A stretch of 18,401 bases of DNA from Lachnospiraceae bacterium. Lineage in GTDB: Bacteria > Bacillota > Clostridia > Lachnospirales > Lachnospiraceae. Numbering within the stretch: the stretch's first letter is position 1; each line of letters opens with the position of its first letter. The stretch spans positions 1 to 18,401 of the forward strand of contig VSOB01000058.1 in assembly GCA_009774625.1 (NCBI GenBank), written 5' to 3'. Position numbers and translations under genes: made by a program. Shown one piece after another: positions 6,642 to 14,292 of the stretch. Under the pieces are notes generated by a model, which saw nothing but the letters and a program-made list of their open reading frames with translations, did no database searches and was not told where the DNA came from.

Positions 6642-8204
6642 TCAGACGCCGGGCGCGGACCACATACTCTTTGTAAGATTCTGATTGACAAGCGCAAGCT
6701 GTGCTGTATAGACCTGACGCCAATTGTCATAAAGCTCTGCGTATACTTTTGCATTTTCTGCATTGGGATAGTAGGTTTTCTCTATTTTTACCACTTTCCG
6801 AACGGTTTCTTCCACATCGGTATAGAGGCCCACGCCTTTGCCGGCCAGAATCGCCGCACCCAATGCGGTGGCTTCTTTCACCTTCGGTACATGTACCGGA
6901 ATATTCAGTACGTCGCATACGATCTGGCACCAGAGCGGGCTTTTGGATGCGCCGGAAGCAAAAATGATTTCTTTCGGATATTCTCCTGTTACAGACGCTA
7001 CCAGCTCGATGTTGCCTTTGGTAACGAGAGCGGAATTTTCCATGATGGCCCGATAGAATGTATAGCGGTTGTACTTTTCCGGTTCCAGCGCAAAGTTCAT
7101 AAAGGTGGGAGCGGCATGTTTCCAGGAAATATAATTCATCACATCGGAAAAGGCACACTGCATACCATAGCAGCCTGCAGGAATTTTTTCTGCCTGTTCA
7201 TTCATCAGATCATAGGCATCCCTGCCGGTTTCTTCGGCAAGCTGTTTTTCCAACTGGCAGAAAGAGTCCCGGTACCAGCGCATGATCAGGCCCGGATAAA
7301 AGGCCAGCGCTTCGTACTGCCAGAGGTCGGGCAGAGCGTGGCAGTTCACACGGACACGGCAGTCTGCATCGGTTTTGGCGATGGGGGTATTATACTCGAA
7401 CTGCCAGAAACTCCCGCCGAACACGGCTCCCTGTCCCGGTGATACCAATCCTACCCCGATGCAGCCAAGCTGAGCGTCGCCGCCTCCGGCTACCACCGGA
7501 GTACCTGCGGCAAGTCCTGTGAGGGCGGCAGCTTCTTCGGTAACGGAGGCCACGGCTGTTCCGCTTTCATAAACCACAGGGAAAATATCGGTTTTCAGGC
7601 CGCATTTTTCCATAATGGATTTGTCCCAGTTTCTTGTAGCCAAGTTAAAGATGCCGGTGGTGGAGCCGTTGCTGGGCTCGATGGACATAACGCCGGTCAG
7701 CTTCAGGATCAGCCAGTCGTTAAACATTCCCACATAAGCGGTTTTTTTGTAGATTTCCGGCATTTTATTTTTCACCCAGAGGATGCGGGGAAGAGCGCCC
7801 AGCGCGTAAGTCTGGCCGGAAACCTGATAAATTTCTTTTTCCAGTTCGGGTGATTTCTGAATCAGCTCGATCACTTCGTCATCGGAACGGGCGTCCACAT
7901 TGGCGCAGGCCCACAGTTCATTGTAATCTTTATCGTAGAGCAGAATGCCTTCCCGCATGCAGGTTGTGGAAACGGCGGCAATCTCTGCGGGGTCAATTCC
8001 TGTCTCGGCAAGGACATCCCGGATGCAGCCGCTTGCCAGTTCCCAGTTATGTACCCAGTCAAAGTCCATAGAACCGGGAAAGCGGGGATCCTCTTTGTGT
8101 TCCCATTCCTGCTGGGAAACACCTAACTGATTTCCGTCCAGATCAAAAAGTACGGCGCGTACACTGCCTGTTCCGGCATCCAATGCCATTAAATATTTTC
8201 CCAT
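6642..8204 (-). CDS. lsrK: Autoinducer-2 kinase LsrK
   Basis: FGGY-family kinase, 520 aa, which phosphorylates imported AI-2 (DPD) to P-AI-2 in the cytoplasm, trapping it and making the LsrR inducer. It starts YLMALDAGTGSVRAVLFD (residues 4-21), almost as in enteric LsrK. LsrK-like landmarks are CMREGILLY (82-90), WACANVDAR (98-106), PSNGSTTG (177-184), GGGDAQLGC with the presumed catalytic Asp243, HAAPTF (363-368), FASGASKS (415-422), KEATALG (443-449) and the C-terminal LTKSMWSAPGV. The last closely matches the LTTSLWKAPGL end of E. coli LsrK, which sets it apart from xylulose or rhamnulose kinases. The ribosome binding site AGGAGGT is 7 nt before the ATG, and the gene follows lsrR by 26 nt. 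Confidence 0.95.
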   Translation of the reverse strand: MGKYLMALDAGTGSVRAVLFDLDGNQLGVSQQEWEHKEDPRFPGSMDFDWVHNWELASGCIRDVLAETGIDPAEIAAVSTTCMREGILLYDKDYNELWACANVDARSDDEVIELIQKSPELEKEIYQVSGQTYALGALPRILWVKNKMPEIYKKTAYVGMFNDWLILKLTGVMSIEPSNGSTTGIFNLATRNWDKSIMEKCGLKTDIFPVVYESGTAVASVTEEAAALTGLAAGTPVVAGGGDAQLGCIGVGLVSPGQGAVFGGSFWQFEYNTPIAKTDADCRVRVNCHALPDLWQYEALAFYPGLIMRWYRDSFCQLEKQLAEETGRDAYDLMNEQAEKIPAGCYGMQCAFSDVMNYISWKHAAPTFMNFALEPEKYNRYTFYRAIMENSALVTKGNIELVASVTGEYPKEIIFASGASKSPLWCQIVCDVLNIPVHVPKVKEATALGAAILAGKGVGLYTDVEETVRKVVKIEKTYYPNAENAKVYAELYDNWRQVYTAQLALVNQNLTKSMWSAPGV

Positions 8205-8230
8205 TCTGTTACCTCCTGTAAAGTAGTGGT

Positions 8231-9157
8231 TCAGTCCTGATACAACAGAGCGGCGGTACTCTCATCTGTAATGAGAATATCCAGATAACCGCCCTTTAAG
8301 GCGGCCGTTATAGCAGAGACTTTATGTTTTCCGGCGGCGACTCCGATGACGTTTTCAAGCTGATTCAGCGTGTCAAGAGGTACGCTGACAAGCCGGGAAT
8401 CAATCTCCGTATCCACCAGATCGCCGTTCTTATCAATAAAATGACAGATCACATCGCCTGCGGCGCCCTTCATATTCAATAGAAGGAAGTCATTGTGGCT
8501 CAATATGGAAGATTTTAATATGGTTGCGCTGCTGTCCATTGCGCCGATGCCCACAATGGTCATACTGGCCAGGCGTATCATGCTGGAAACCTCCGATACA
8601 GAGCTTTCTTTCAGGATCGCTTCCGCCATTTCCTTTGAGGACATAATCAGTGGTGCAGGAATCAGATATAATTTAGCGTTGAAAATATTTGATTCCGAAT
8701 TGGGAAGATAGTATCCCACACCTCCGGTCAGCGAAACAAAGGAAACAGAAGTTTCCAGATTTTTTGCCAGATATTCAATCGTCCGGGAGGAGGTATCTCC
8801 ATAACCGAAATTGATGTAACAATTATCCGTAATATGATTGGCAATGTAAATAGAAGCCGCTTTGGCGATGGTATCGTTTACGCCGGCGGGGTCCGGATTG
8901 GCAGGCACCACATAACAGTCCTTAAGATGGTAGGTTTCCATCAACCGGGTTTCCAGGGCATGACGCTTGTCAAAGGCAGAGGAAATGCGGAACTGGATCA
9001 CGCCTGTCTGACGCGCTTTTTCCAGCAGCTTGATCACGCGCATACGTGAAATGCCAAGCTGATTGGCAATGGCCTGTTGGGTAAGATCTTCCATATAATA
9101 ATACCAGGCAATCTTAATCATTAAATTTTCTTCGAAATCGGATGTGGCATCATACAT
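8231..9157 (-). CDS. lsrR: LsrR-type transcriptional repressor (SorC/DeoR family)
   Basis: Repressor of the lsr genes, released by phospho-AI-2. 308 aa from the chosen start (E. coli LsrR is 317). The N-terminal HTH covers about residues 14-50: MIKIAWYYYMEDLTQQAIAN followed by QLGISRMRVIKLLEKARQTG, closely paralleling E. coli LsrR (ARIAWFYYHDGLTQSEI). The sugar-binding domain shows FVSLTGGVGYYLP, LIPAPL, TIVGIGAM, MKGAAGDVICHFID and the C-terminal ALKGGYLDILITDESTAALL, all LsrR/SorC signatures. I take ATG 9157, with AGAGGA about 11 nt upstream. A TTG at 9232 would extend the frame but lies only about 8 nt from the predicted transcription start and has no ribosome binding site. First gene of lsrR-lsrK-cupin-AEC, probably autoregulated. 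Confidence 0.93.
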   Translation of the reverse strand: MYDATSDFEENLMIKIAWYYYMEDLTQQAIANQLGISRMRVIKLLEKARQTGVIQFRISSAFDKRHALETRLMETYHLKDCYVVPANPDPAGVNDTIAKAASIYIANHITDNCYINFGYGDTSSRTIEYLAKNLETSVSFVSLTGGVGYYLPNSESNIFNAKLYLIPAPLIMSSKEMAEAILKESSVSEVSSMIRLASMTIVGIGAMDSSATILKSSILSHNDFLLLNMKGAAGDVICHFIDKNGDLVDTEIDSRLVSVPLDTLNQLENVIGVAAGKHKVSAITAALKGGYLDILITDESTAALLYQD

Positions 9158-9205
9158 AACCGGCGTATTCCTCTGATGATCTGTTTTATGTGCAGTTCTA
9201 CGAAA

Positions 9206-9221
9206 TGAAACAAAAGTTTCA
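9206..9221. promoter_or_regulatory. Candidate LsrR operator 1 (lsrR leader)
   Basis: Perfect inverted repeat TGAAAC-AAAA-GTTTCA (6-bp arms, 4-nt spacer). Its core AAAC-AAAA-GTTT (9208-9219) lies about +22 to +33 relative to the predicted lsrR start. It shares the core with the inverted repeat in the lsrA leader at nearly the same distance from that promoter, so a common regulator, most simply LsrR, is likely. Assignment is by inference. Confidence 0.6.
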
Positions 9222-9246
9222 AAGTGAATCAAATGTATCTAGTTAC

Positions 9247-9275
9247 AGTATAACAACGGAATATGAAAAAGTCAA
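9247..9275 (-). promoter_or_regulatory. Sigma-A promoter of lsrR-lsrK operon
   Basis: Reading the minus strand: -35 TTGACT (9275-9270), an exact 17-nt spacer, -10 TATACT (9252-9247). This is near consensus. The predicted start of transcription is around 9240, giving a leader of about 80 nt before the lsrR ATG at 9157. Confidence 0.85.
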
Positions 9276-9408
9276 CGTGATTCTGAAAAAAAGCGGGGCC
9301 AATTTACATATTAGATAATTCAGAAAACGATACAGAAAAAATATTGGAAAAAGTATACAATAATTTGGCAGACAAGGGAATATTTCTGTCAAAATGGGGT
9401 TTTGGGTA

Positions 9409-9437
9409 TTGACAAATAGGGGTTTACCACGTATGAT
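9409..9437 (+). promoter_or_regulatory. Sigma-A promoter of lsrACDBF operon
   Basis: -35 TTGACA (9409-9414), exact 17-nt spacer, -10 TATGAT (9432-9437), close to full consensus. Predicted transcription start near 9444, leader about 56 nt. A strong core promoter suits an operon kept off by a repressor. Confidence 0.87.
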
Positions 9438-9444
9438 TATTTTA

Positions 9445-9479
9445 TGAAACAAAATATCTGCATTTAAACAAATGTTTTA
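9445..9479. promoter_or_regulatory. Candidate LsrR operator 2 (lsrA leader)
   Basis: The core AAAC-AAAT-GTTT (9466-9477) is an inverted repeat matching operator 1 except for one spacer base, at about +23 to +34 of the predicted lsrA start. Immediately upstream, TGAAACAAAA at 9445-9454 repeats the left half of operator 1 and sits on the transcription start. One full site plus a half site over the start region would block RNA polymerase. The protein binding it is inferred to be LsrR. Confidence 0.6.
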
Positions 9480-9499
9480 TCTGAAATGGGGGTAGAGAA

Positions 9500-11032
9500 A
9501 TGCAGGCTGCTGGAACGCAAAAGGAAAAGAACATATTGCTGTCCATTCGGAATATACATAAATCATTTGGCCTGAATCAGGTGCTGAAAGGCATTCATAT
9601 GGAGCTGGAAGAGGGGGAGGTCCTCTCCCTGATCGGCGGAAACGGCGCCGGTAAAAGTACATTGATGAAGATAATCATGGGAATTTACCAGCCGGATGAA
9701 GGCGATATCTATATGAAGGGGGAGCAGGTGCATCTGACAAAACCCTCGGTGGCGCTTGCCAACGGCATTTATATGGTGCCTCAGGAGCCTATGCTGTTTC
9801 CCAATATGACAGTGGAAGAAAACATATTGATCGGGTTTGAGGATAAGCCGGCGGAGCTGCGAAAGAGACTTTCCGAACGGATGGAAGAAGTGGGCTGGCA
9901 GATGGATCTGGGCCGTAAGGCAAGCAGCCTGTCCATTGCAGAGCAGCAGTTGGTGGAAATTTTAAGAGGGCTTTTGCGGCAGGCACAGATTCTGATTTTG
10001 GATGAGCCTACCAGCGCACTTACATTTGATGAGGCGGAAAGCCTGTTTAAGTGTGTGAACGATCTGAGAGCAAGGGGGATCGGGATCATCTATATCACCC
10101 ACAGACTGACGGAGGTTTTTGAAATCTCCACCAGTGTGGCGATTATGCGGGACGGGGTGATCACATTGAGCGGACAGGTATCCGAATTTACCAAAGAAGC
10201 ATTGGTAAGAGGACTTCTGCCTGTGGACAGTGAAAAGGAAAAGGAAAGCCGGGAAGAAGAAAGCCACGCGATTGATTACAGCCAGCCTCCGGTTCTGGAA
10301 CTGAAAAATTTCAGCGGGTTCGGGTTTAATGATATTTCGCTGAAACTGTATCCGGGCGAGATTCTGGGTGTGGCCGGTGTGGTGGGGGCAGGACGTACCG
10401 AGCTTGCCACGACGATTTTCGGCAGAGATAAAGTATTGGGCGGAAGTGTGATGCTGGACGGAAAGGACATTACGGGTCTTTCCACCAGGAAGGTATTGGA
10501 GGCCGGGCTGAACTATGTGCCGGAGGACAGACACCTGCATGGCCTGTTCAAGATCGCGGATGTGGCGGTCAATACCACATCGGCCCTGCTTTCGGAGAAG
10601 GTCATGGGGAAATTTCTCCTGAACAGAAAAAAAGAAAAAGAAGTGACACAAAAATATATTGATGATTTCCGTATCAAAGTGACGGGACAGTCCCAGTTAA
10701 CCGGCAGTCTTTCCGGCGGCAATCAGCAGAAGATCGTGATCGGAAGAAGTCTTTCCACCACCCCCAGGGTTGTGATTCTGGATGAGCCTACCCGCGGGAT
10801 TGACGCCGGCGCCAGAGGCGATGTATATGCCATCATCCATCAGCTCCGCAGGCAGGGGGTATCTGTTCTTCTGATTTCCTCCGATATGGAAGAGATCGTG
10901 GAGCTGTCTGACAGAGTGGTATCCGTGTTTCAGGGTCGTATCAATGGGGAGTTCCAGAAGGAAGAGATCAATCAGGATAATCTGATGGCGGCTGCGTTTG
11001 ATGTAAAGACGAAGAAAGAGGTGGGTGCATGA
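9500..11032 (+). CDS. lsrA: AI-2 ABC transporter ATP-binding protein LsrA
   Basis: 510-aa double-ATPase subunit (E. coli LsrA 511) that powers AI-2 import. NBD1: Walker A GGNGAGKST (46-54), a degenerate signature LSIAEQQLVEILRGL, Walker B ILILDEPTSALT. NBD2: a degenerate P-loop GVVGAGRTELATTIFG (about 293-308), a good signature SLSGGNQQKIVIGRSL (about 402-417), Walker B VVILDEPTRGIDAGA. This two-domain layout with a degenerate second P-loop is typical of RbsA/LsrA-type importers. The domain linker (about 240-260) is highly charged (EKEKESREEES). The ribosome binding site GGGGGT lies 6 nt before the ATG. The stop overlaps the lsrC start (ATGA). Taken alone it could be a ribose or other sugar ATPase; the lsrK/lsrR/lsrF context makes the AI-2 assignment strong. 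Confidence 0.92.
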   Translation: MQAAGTQKEKNILLSIRNIHKSFGLNQVLKGIHMELEEGEVLSLIGGNGAGKSTLMKIIMGIYQPDEGDIYMKGEQVHLTKPSVALANGIYMVPQEPMLFPNMTVEENILIGFEDKPAELRKRLSERMEEVGWQMDLGRKASSLSIAEQQLVEILRGLLRQAQILILDEPTSALTFDEAESLFKCVNDLRARGIGIIYITHRLTEVFEISTSVAIMRDGVITLSGQVSEFTKEALVRGLLPVDSEKEKESREEESHAIDYSQPPVLELKNFSGFGFNDISLKLYPGEILGVAGVVGAGRTELATTIFGRDKVLGGSVMLDGKDITGLSTRKVLEAGLNYVPEDRHLHGLFKIADVAVNTTSALLSEKVMGKFLLNRKKEKEVTQKYIDDFRIKVTGQSQLTGSLSGGNQQKIVIGRSLSTTPRVVILDEPTRGIDAGARGDVYAIIHQLRRQGVSVLLISSDMEEIVELSDRVVSVFQGRINGEFQKEEINQDNLMAAAFDVKTKKEVGA

Positions 11033-12048
11033 ATTATATAAAAAAACTCACGAAGGCGCGGGAAACAAGCAGTCTGTTATTTCTGATCGCTTTGTTTGCC
11101 ATTGTAGGATGTATCAATACGAATTTTCTGGCGCCGTCCAGTATAGCGGCATGCTTTAACGACAGTGTGGTATTCACACTGCTGGCGGTGGGGATGGCGT
11201 TTGCAATCTTTATCGGAGAGATCGATGTCTCTGTGGGAGCCAATTTGGGTTTTACCGCTTCCGTTGTGGGTTCGCTGCTGCGCGACGGGCACAATTGGGT
11301 ATTCTGTTTTGCCGTGGGCATTCTGATTGGCGCGGTGATCGGACTGATCAATGGCTGGGGTGTGGCGGTGCTGCATATTCCGTCTCTGATTTTCACGCTT
11401 GGCACCAACGGTGTGCTGCGGGGCCTGATCTATGTTTATACAGACGGGGCATGGGTGGAAAATCTTCCGGCAGCCTTTACTGCGTTTGCTTCCAGGCCGC
11501 TGATCGGAGATCTGACCGTATTTTACACGGTGGCTATTGTATCAGTGATAATAATACATATTGTACTGACCCGGACCAAAAAAGGGAAATATTTTATCGC
11601 AGTGGGTGACAATGTGAACGGTGCGGTTCTGGTGGGGATTCCCACCACCTGGACGAAGATCGTAGCCTATGTGCTGTGCGGGGTGTTTGCCGCTCTGGCA
11701 AGTATCCTGTATGCATCCCGGATCGGTTTTATTACCGCGATTGCAGGAAACGGCTATGAGATGAAGGCGATCGCAGCCTGCGTAATCGGAGGCATCAGCC
11801 TTTCCGGCGGACTGGGGAGTGTGATCGGCGCTTCCATCGGTGCAGTCATTATGTCCAGCGTCAGCCGCATTCTGGTATTTATGGGATTTTCTTCTGATTA
11901 TGATAATACCATTACCGGTATCATGCTGATTACGATTGTAGTTCTGGATGCTCTGATGCAGAGGCATGCGGCAGAGCGGATCAGACGGGAGCGTCTGAGA
12001 GCCAGGGCAGCCAGTTCGTCAGGGGATAAAGGAGGCGCACAGTCATGA
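11029..12048 (+). CDS. lsrC: AI-2 ABC transporter permease LsrC
   Basis: 339-aa multi-pass permease of the ribose/AI-2 type (E. coli LsrC 342), with about 8-10 hydrophobic segments. Diagnostic stretches are [19 protein letters not shown] near residues 64-82, [18 protein letters not shown] (about 117-134), [14 protein letters not shown], and [20 protein letters not shown] (about 243-262). The last nearly matches the E. coli LsrC segment [20 protein letters not shown]. The C-terminus is Arg-rich and cytoplasmic. The start overlaps the lsrA stop by 4 nt, with GAGGTG as ribosome binding site in the lsrA end. It pairs with LsrD to form the membrane channel. Confidence 0.91.
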   Translation: [339 protein letters not shown]

Positions 12049-13049
12049 ATAAGATGAAACGGGCATTATTAAACTGGGAGACGTTTCTTCTGGGGATACT
12101 GATACTGGAGTTTGTAATATTCGGAGCCAAAAATTCCAAATTCCTGATGCCGAGGGTTTTGCTTGCCAGTGTCAATGATTTTATCGCTATTTGCTTTATA
12201 GCATTGTTTGTTACCTTTGTCATGATTACCGGCGGGATCGATATACAGGCAGCCTCCATTGTCGGCCTGACTTCCATCATCATTGGCGTGGGCTGGCAGG
12301 ACGGCGGTATGAATATCTGGACAGCCGCAGTGCTTGCCATCGGTGCCGCAGCGATCTGCGGTGCGCTTTCCGGCTTTTTTATCGCTTATTGCGGTGTGCA
12401 GGCGATGGTGGTCACGCTGGGCGGGAGTTTTCTGTATGCGGGGTTTGCGCTATTGGTATCCAATATTTCTGCTACGGAGGCCTATCAGGGGATCAGCGGT
12501 TTCCCGGATGATTTTAAAATCATTTCCAAATTCAAGCTCTTTGATGTGATACCCAGTCAGCTTCTGGCATTTGCCGTATTGATTGTGATTGCCTATATCC
12601 TGCTTCATAAGAGCAAATACGGAAGAAGTATTTTTCTGGTAGGGATCAATCAGGAAGCGGCGGAGTATTCCGGCATCAATACCAGACTGGTGATTTTAAG
12701 CACTTATGTATTATCTGCAATCAGTGCGGCTCTGGCAGGGATTATGCTGACTTCCTATCTGGGAACTGCCAAGAGCGATCTGGGCGCAAATCTGACATTG
12801 AATATTATAACGGCAGTGGTGTTGGGCGGCACGCTCAGTACCGGCGGAAAGGGCAGTGTGATCGGGACGGCTCTGGCATCCCTTGTGATCGGCATCCTGC
12901 GCTTCGGACTTCCGCTCTGCTTTAAGGTCAACACCCAGTATCTGGATATCCCGGTAGGGATTCTGCTGCTGGTGGTAGTAATCGGCCGTGCCATTGTATC
13001 CAGGCCGGAAACGGCTGTTTTTTTCAAAAAGCTGAAAAAAGAAAACTGA
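12045..13049 (+). CDS. lsrD: AI-2 ABC transporter permease LsrD
   Basis: 334-aa second permease (E. coli LsrD 330). It shows FVMITGGIDIQAASIVGLTS (about 63-82), VVTLGGSFLYAGFALLVS (about 125-142), YQGISGFPDDF, LHKSKYGRSIFLVGINQEA, and TSYLGTAKSDLGANLTLN followed by IITAVVLGGTLSTGGKGSVIGTA. The SDLGA...ITAVVLGG...GSIIGTA pattern is that of enteric LsrD. The ATG overlaps the lsrC stop (ATGA), with AAGGAGG 9 nt upstream. The GG/ST-rich cytoplasmic loop is the expected contact with LsrA. Confidence 0.91.
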   Translation: MNKMKRALLNWETFLLGILILEFVIFGAKNSKFLMPRVLLASVNDFIAICFIALFVTFVMITGGIDIQAASIVGLTSIIIGVGWQDGGMNIWTAAVLAIGAAAICGALSGFFIAYCGVQAMVVTLGGSFLYAGFALLVSNISATEAYQGISGFPDDFKIISKFKLFDVIPSQLLAFAVLIVIAYILLHKSKYGRSIFLVGINQEAAEYSGINTRLVILSTYVLSAISAALAGIMLTSYLGTAKSDLGANLTLNIITAVVLGGTLSTGGKGSVIGTALASLVIGILRFGLPLCFKVNTQYLDIPVGILLLVVVIGRAIVSRPETAVFFKKLKKEN

Positions 13050-13057
13050 GTTGGTTT

Positions 13058-13080
13058 ATTCAAAGCATTGGCTTTTGAAT
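13058..13080 (+). other. Hairpin upstream of lsrB
   Basis: ATTCAAAGC (13058-13066), loop ATTG, GCTTTTGAAT (13071-13080): a 9-bp stem with one bulged T, immediately after the lsrD stop and 10 nt before the lsrB ribosome binding site. No U tract follows, so it is not a terminator. It may define the 5' end of a processed, stable lsrB mRNA segment. Confidence 0.55.
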
Positions 13081-13104
13081 ATAGAAAAAAAGGAGGAAAA
13101 AGTA

Positions 13105-14289
13105 ATGAAAATGAAAAAAGTTATGTCACTCGTACTTGCATTGGCTATGACTCTTTCTCTGACAGCATGCGGCGGAGATGAGGCGGCAAATGCTCCTGCA
13201 GCAGAGCCGGAAGCAGCAGCTCCTGCAGATTCAGAAGCTGCACCGGAAGAAGAGGCTGCTCCCGCAGATTCAGAAGCTGCACCGGCGGCAGAAGGCGCAG
13301 ATGTATCCGGTAAGACAGTTGTATTTATTCCGAAGGTAACAGGCAACGCTTTCTTCGAAGCAGCCAATGACGGCGCACAGAAATATGCGGCTGACTGGGG
13401 CATCACTGTTGATTATCAGGGAAGCGCAACCGCAGGCGTTGCAGATCAGGTACAGGTAATTAACAATGCAGTGGCAAGCGGTGCGGATGCGATCTGCATC
13501 TCCACAGTAGACGCTGCAGGCGTTCGTGATGCACTGCTGGAAGCACAGGAAGCAGGACTTGCTGTATGTACATGGGACTCTGACGCACAGTCTGATGCAC
13601 GTGCTCTGATGGTATCTCAGGGTACTCCTGAAATTTTGGGACAGATGCTGGTGGATATGTCTGTGGACGCTTTGAAAAAGCGCGGCGTTGATCCGGCAAA
13701 AGATGAAGTAAAATATGTATGGCATTATTCTCAGGCAACTGTAACCGACCAGAACTCCTGGCAGGTAGCAGGAGAAGCAATCATTGCAAAAGATTATCCG
13801 AACTGGACAAGAGTTGCAGACAACTACTATTCCAATCAGGACGCTGAGCAGGCAGTTTCCACAGGCGCTGCAATCCTGGATGCATATCCGGACATCGACC
13901 TGATCATCTGCAATGACTCCACAGCACTTCCGGGTCAGTTGAAGGCAGCACAGAACAAGGGTATTACAAAAGACGATATGACAATTACAGGCTTTGCAAC
14001 ACCTATGGCAATCAAAGAGTACTGTGATGCAGGCGTTCTGTATGAATGGGGTCTTTGGGACTGCGGTATCCAGGGCGCTCTTGGATGCTATCTGGCAGCT
14101 TACATGGCAGCAGGCAATGAAGTAAAAGTAGGCGATGTGATTTCCGTACCCGGAATCGGCGACTGCGAAGTTATGGCAAATGACTGCCTGACAGAAGGCG
14201 ACACAACAGCAGACACCAACAATGGTGTGGTACTCCTTCCGGAGCGCGTTGTATTTGACGAAAGCAATGTAAACAACTATAACTTCTAA
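13105..14289 (+). CDS. lsrB: AI-2-binding lipoprotein LsrB
   Basis: 394-aa substrate-binding lipoprotein that captures AI-2 outside the cell for LsrACD. Signal peptide MKMKKVMSLVLALAMTLSLT ends in the lipobox LTAC (Cys22). An Ala/Pro/Glu-rich linker follows (about 25-66). The binding domain matches enteric LsrB at the AI-2 contacts I recall: FIPKVTGNAFF with Lys77, TWDSD (156-160), TVTDQN with Asp215-Gln216, and ALPG with Pro276. The position corresponding to enteric Ala222 appears to be Gln278. The domain ends GNGIVLLPERV-like (GVVLLPERVVFDESNVNNYNF region). The ATG at 13105 has a near-perfect ribosome binding site (AGGAGG). A TTG at 13051 would extend the frame but lacks one and would spoil the signal peptide. 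Codon use is rich in GCA/GGC/CTG, fitting high expression. Confidence 0.92.
   Translation: MKMKKVMSLVLALAMTLSLTACGGDEAANAPAAEPEAAAPADSEAAPEEEAAPADSEAAPAAEGADVSGKTVVFIPKVTGNAFFEAANDGAQKYAADWGITVDYQGSATAGVADQVQVINNAVASGADAICISTVDAAGVRDALLEAQEAGLAVCTWDSDAQSDARALMVSQGTPEILGQMLVDMSVDALKKRGVDPAKDEVKYVWHYSQATVTDQNSWQVAGEAIIAKDYPNWTRVADNYYSNQDAEQAVSTGAAILDAYPDIDLIICNDSTALPGQLKAAQNKGITKDDMTITGFATPMAIKEYCDAGVLYEWGLWDCGIQGALGCYLAAYMAAGNEVKVGDVISVPGIGDCEVMANDCLTEGDTTADTNNGVVLLPERVVFDESNVNNYNF
13225..13285 (+). repeat. Direct repeat in the lsrB linker
   Basis: A 22-nt sequence starting GCAGATTCAGAAGCTG occurs identically at 13225-13246 and 13264-13285, a 39-nt period. It encodes two copies of a 13-residue unit, AAPADSEAAP plus three residues (EEE, then AAE), in the spacer between the lipid anchor and the AI-2-binding domain. 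Such a repeat can expand or contract and alter spacer length. Confidence 0.9.
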
Positions 14290-14292
14290 GAA

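Larger units (their letters stand above)
9158..9499. promoter_or_regulatory. Divergent lsrR/lsrA control region
   Basis: 342 bp without a gene between divergent lsrR and lsrA, AT-rich compared with its surroundings. It contains a minus-strand sigma-A promoter (9247-9275), a plus-strand sigma-A promoter (9409-9437), and two similar inverted repeats, one in each 5' leader. About 134 bp separate the two -35 boxes. I find no hairpin with a U tract and no recognisable riboswitch here. In enteric bacteria the matching region is bound by LsrR and by CRP; no clear cre-type catabolite site was seen. Confidence 0.85.

Noticed and set aside
6428..6763. Longer 224-aa form of the cupin starting at 6763
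   Set aside because: The added 112 residues overlap lsrK, are Arg/Cys-rich without family likeness, and lack a ribosome binding site; AAGGAGG sits right before 6427.
6495..7442. 315-aa plus-strand ORF opposite lsrK
   Set aside because: Shadow of lsrK with no ribosome binding site or recognisable domain.
9158..9232. N-terminal extension of LsrR from a TTG at 9232
   Set aside because: The TTG lies about 8 nt from the predicted transcription start, has no ribosome binding site, and the extension would cover the inverted-repeat operator. The ATG at 9157 gives an LsrR-like N-terminus.
9158..9499. Riboswitch or small gene in the divergent intergenic region
   Set aside because: No conserved aptamer core, no hairpin with a U tract, and short leaders (about 56 and 80 nt) holding simple inverted repeats.
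13051..13104. LsrB start at a TTG (13051)
   Set aside because: No ribosome binding site; it would put 18 residues ahead of a standard lipoprotein signal peptide. It also overlaps the hairpin.
9500..14289. Reading the ABC genes as a ribose or rhamnose importer
   Set aside because: LsrK, LsrR and LsrF in the same locus and the LsrB-type ligand residues (TWDSD, TVTDQN) favour AI-2. The FGGY kinase C-terminus LTKSMWSAPGV is LsrK-like, not rhamnulokinase-like.
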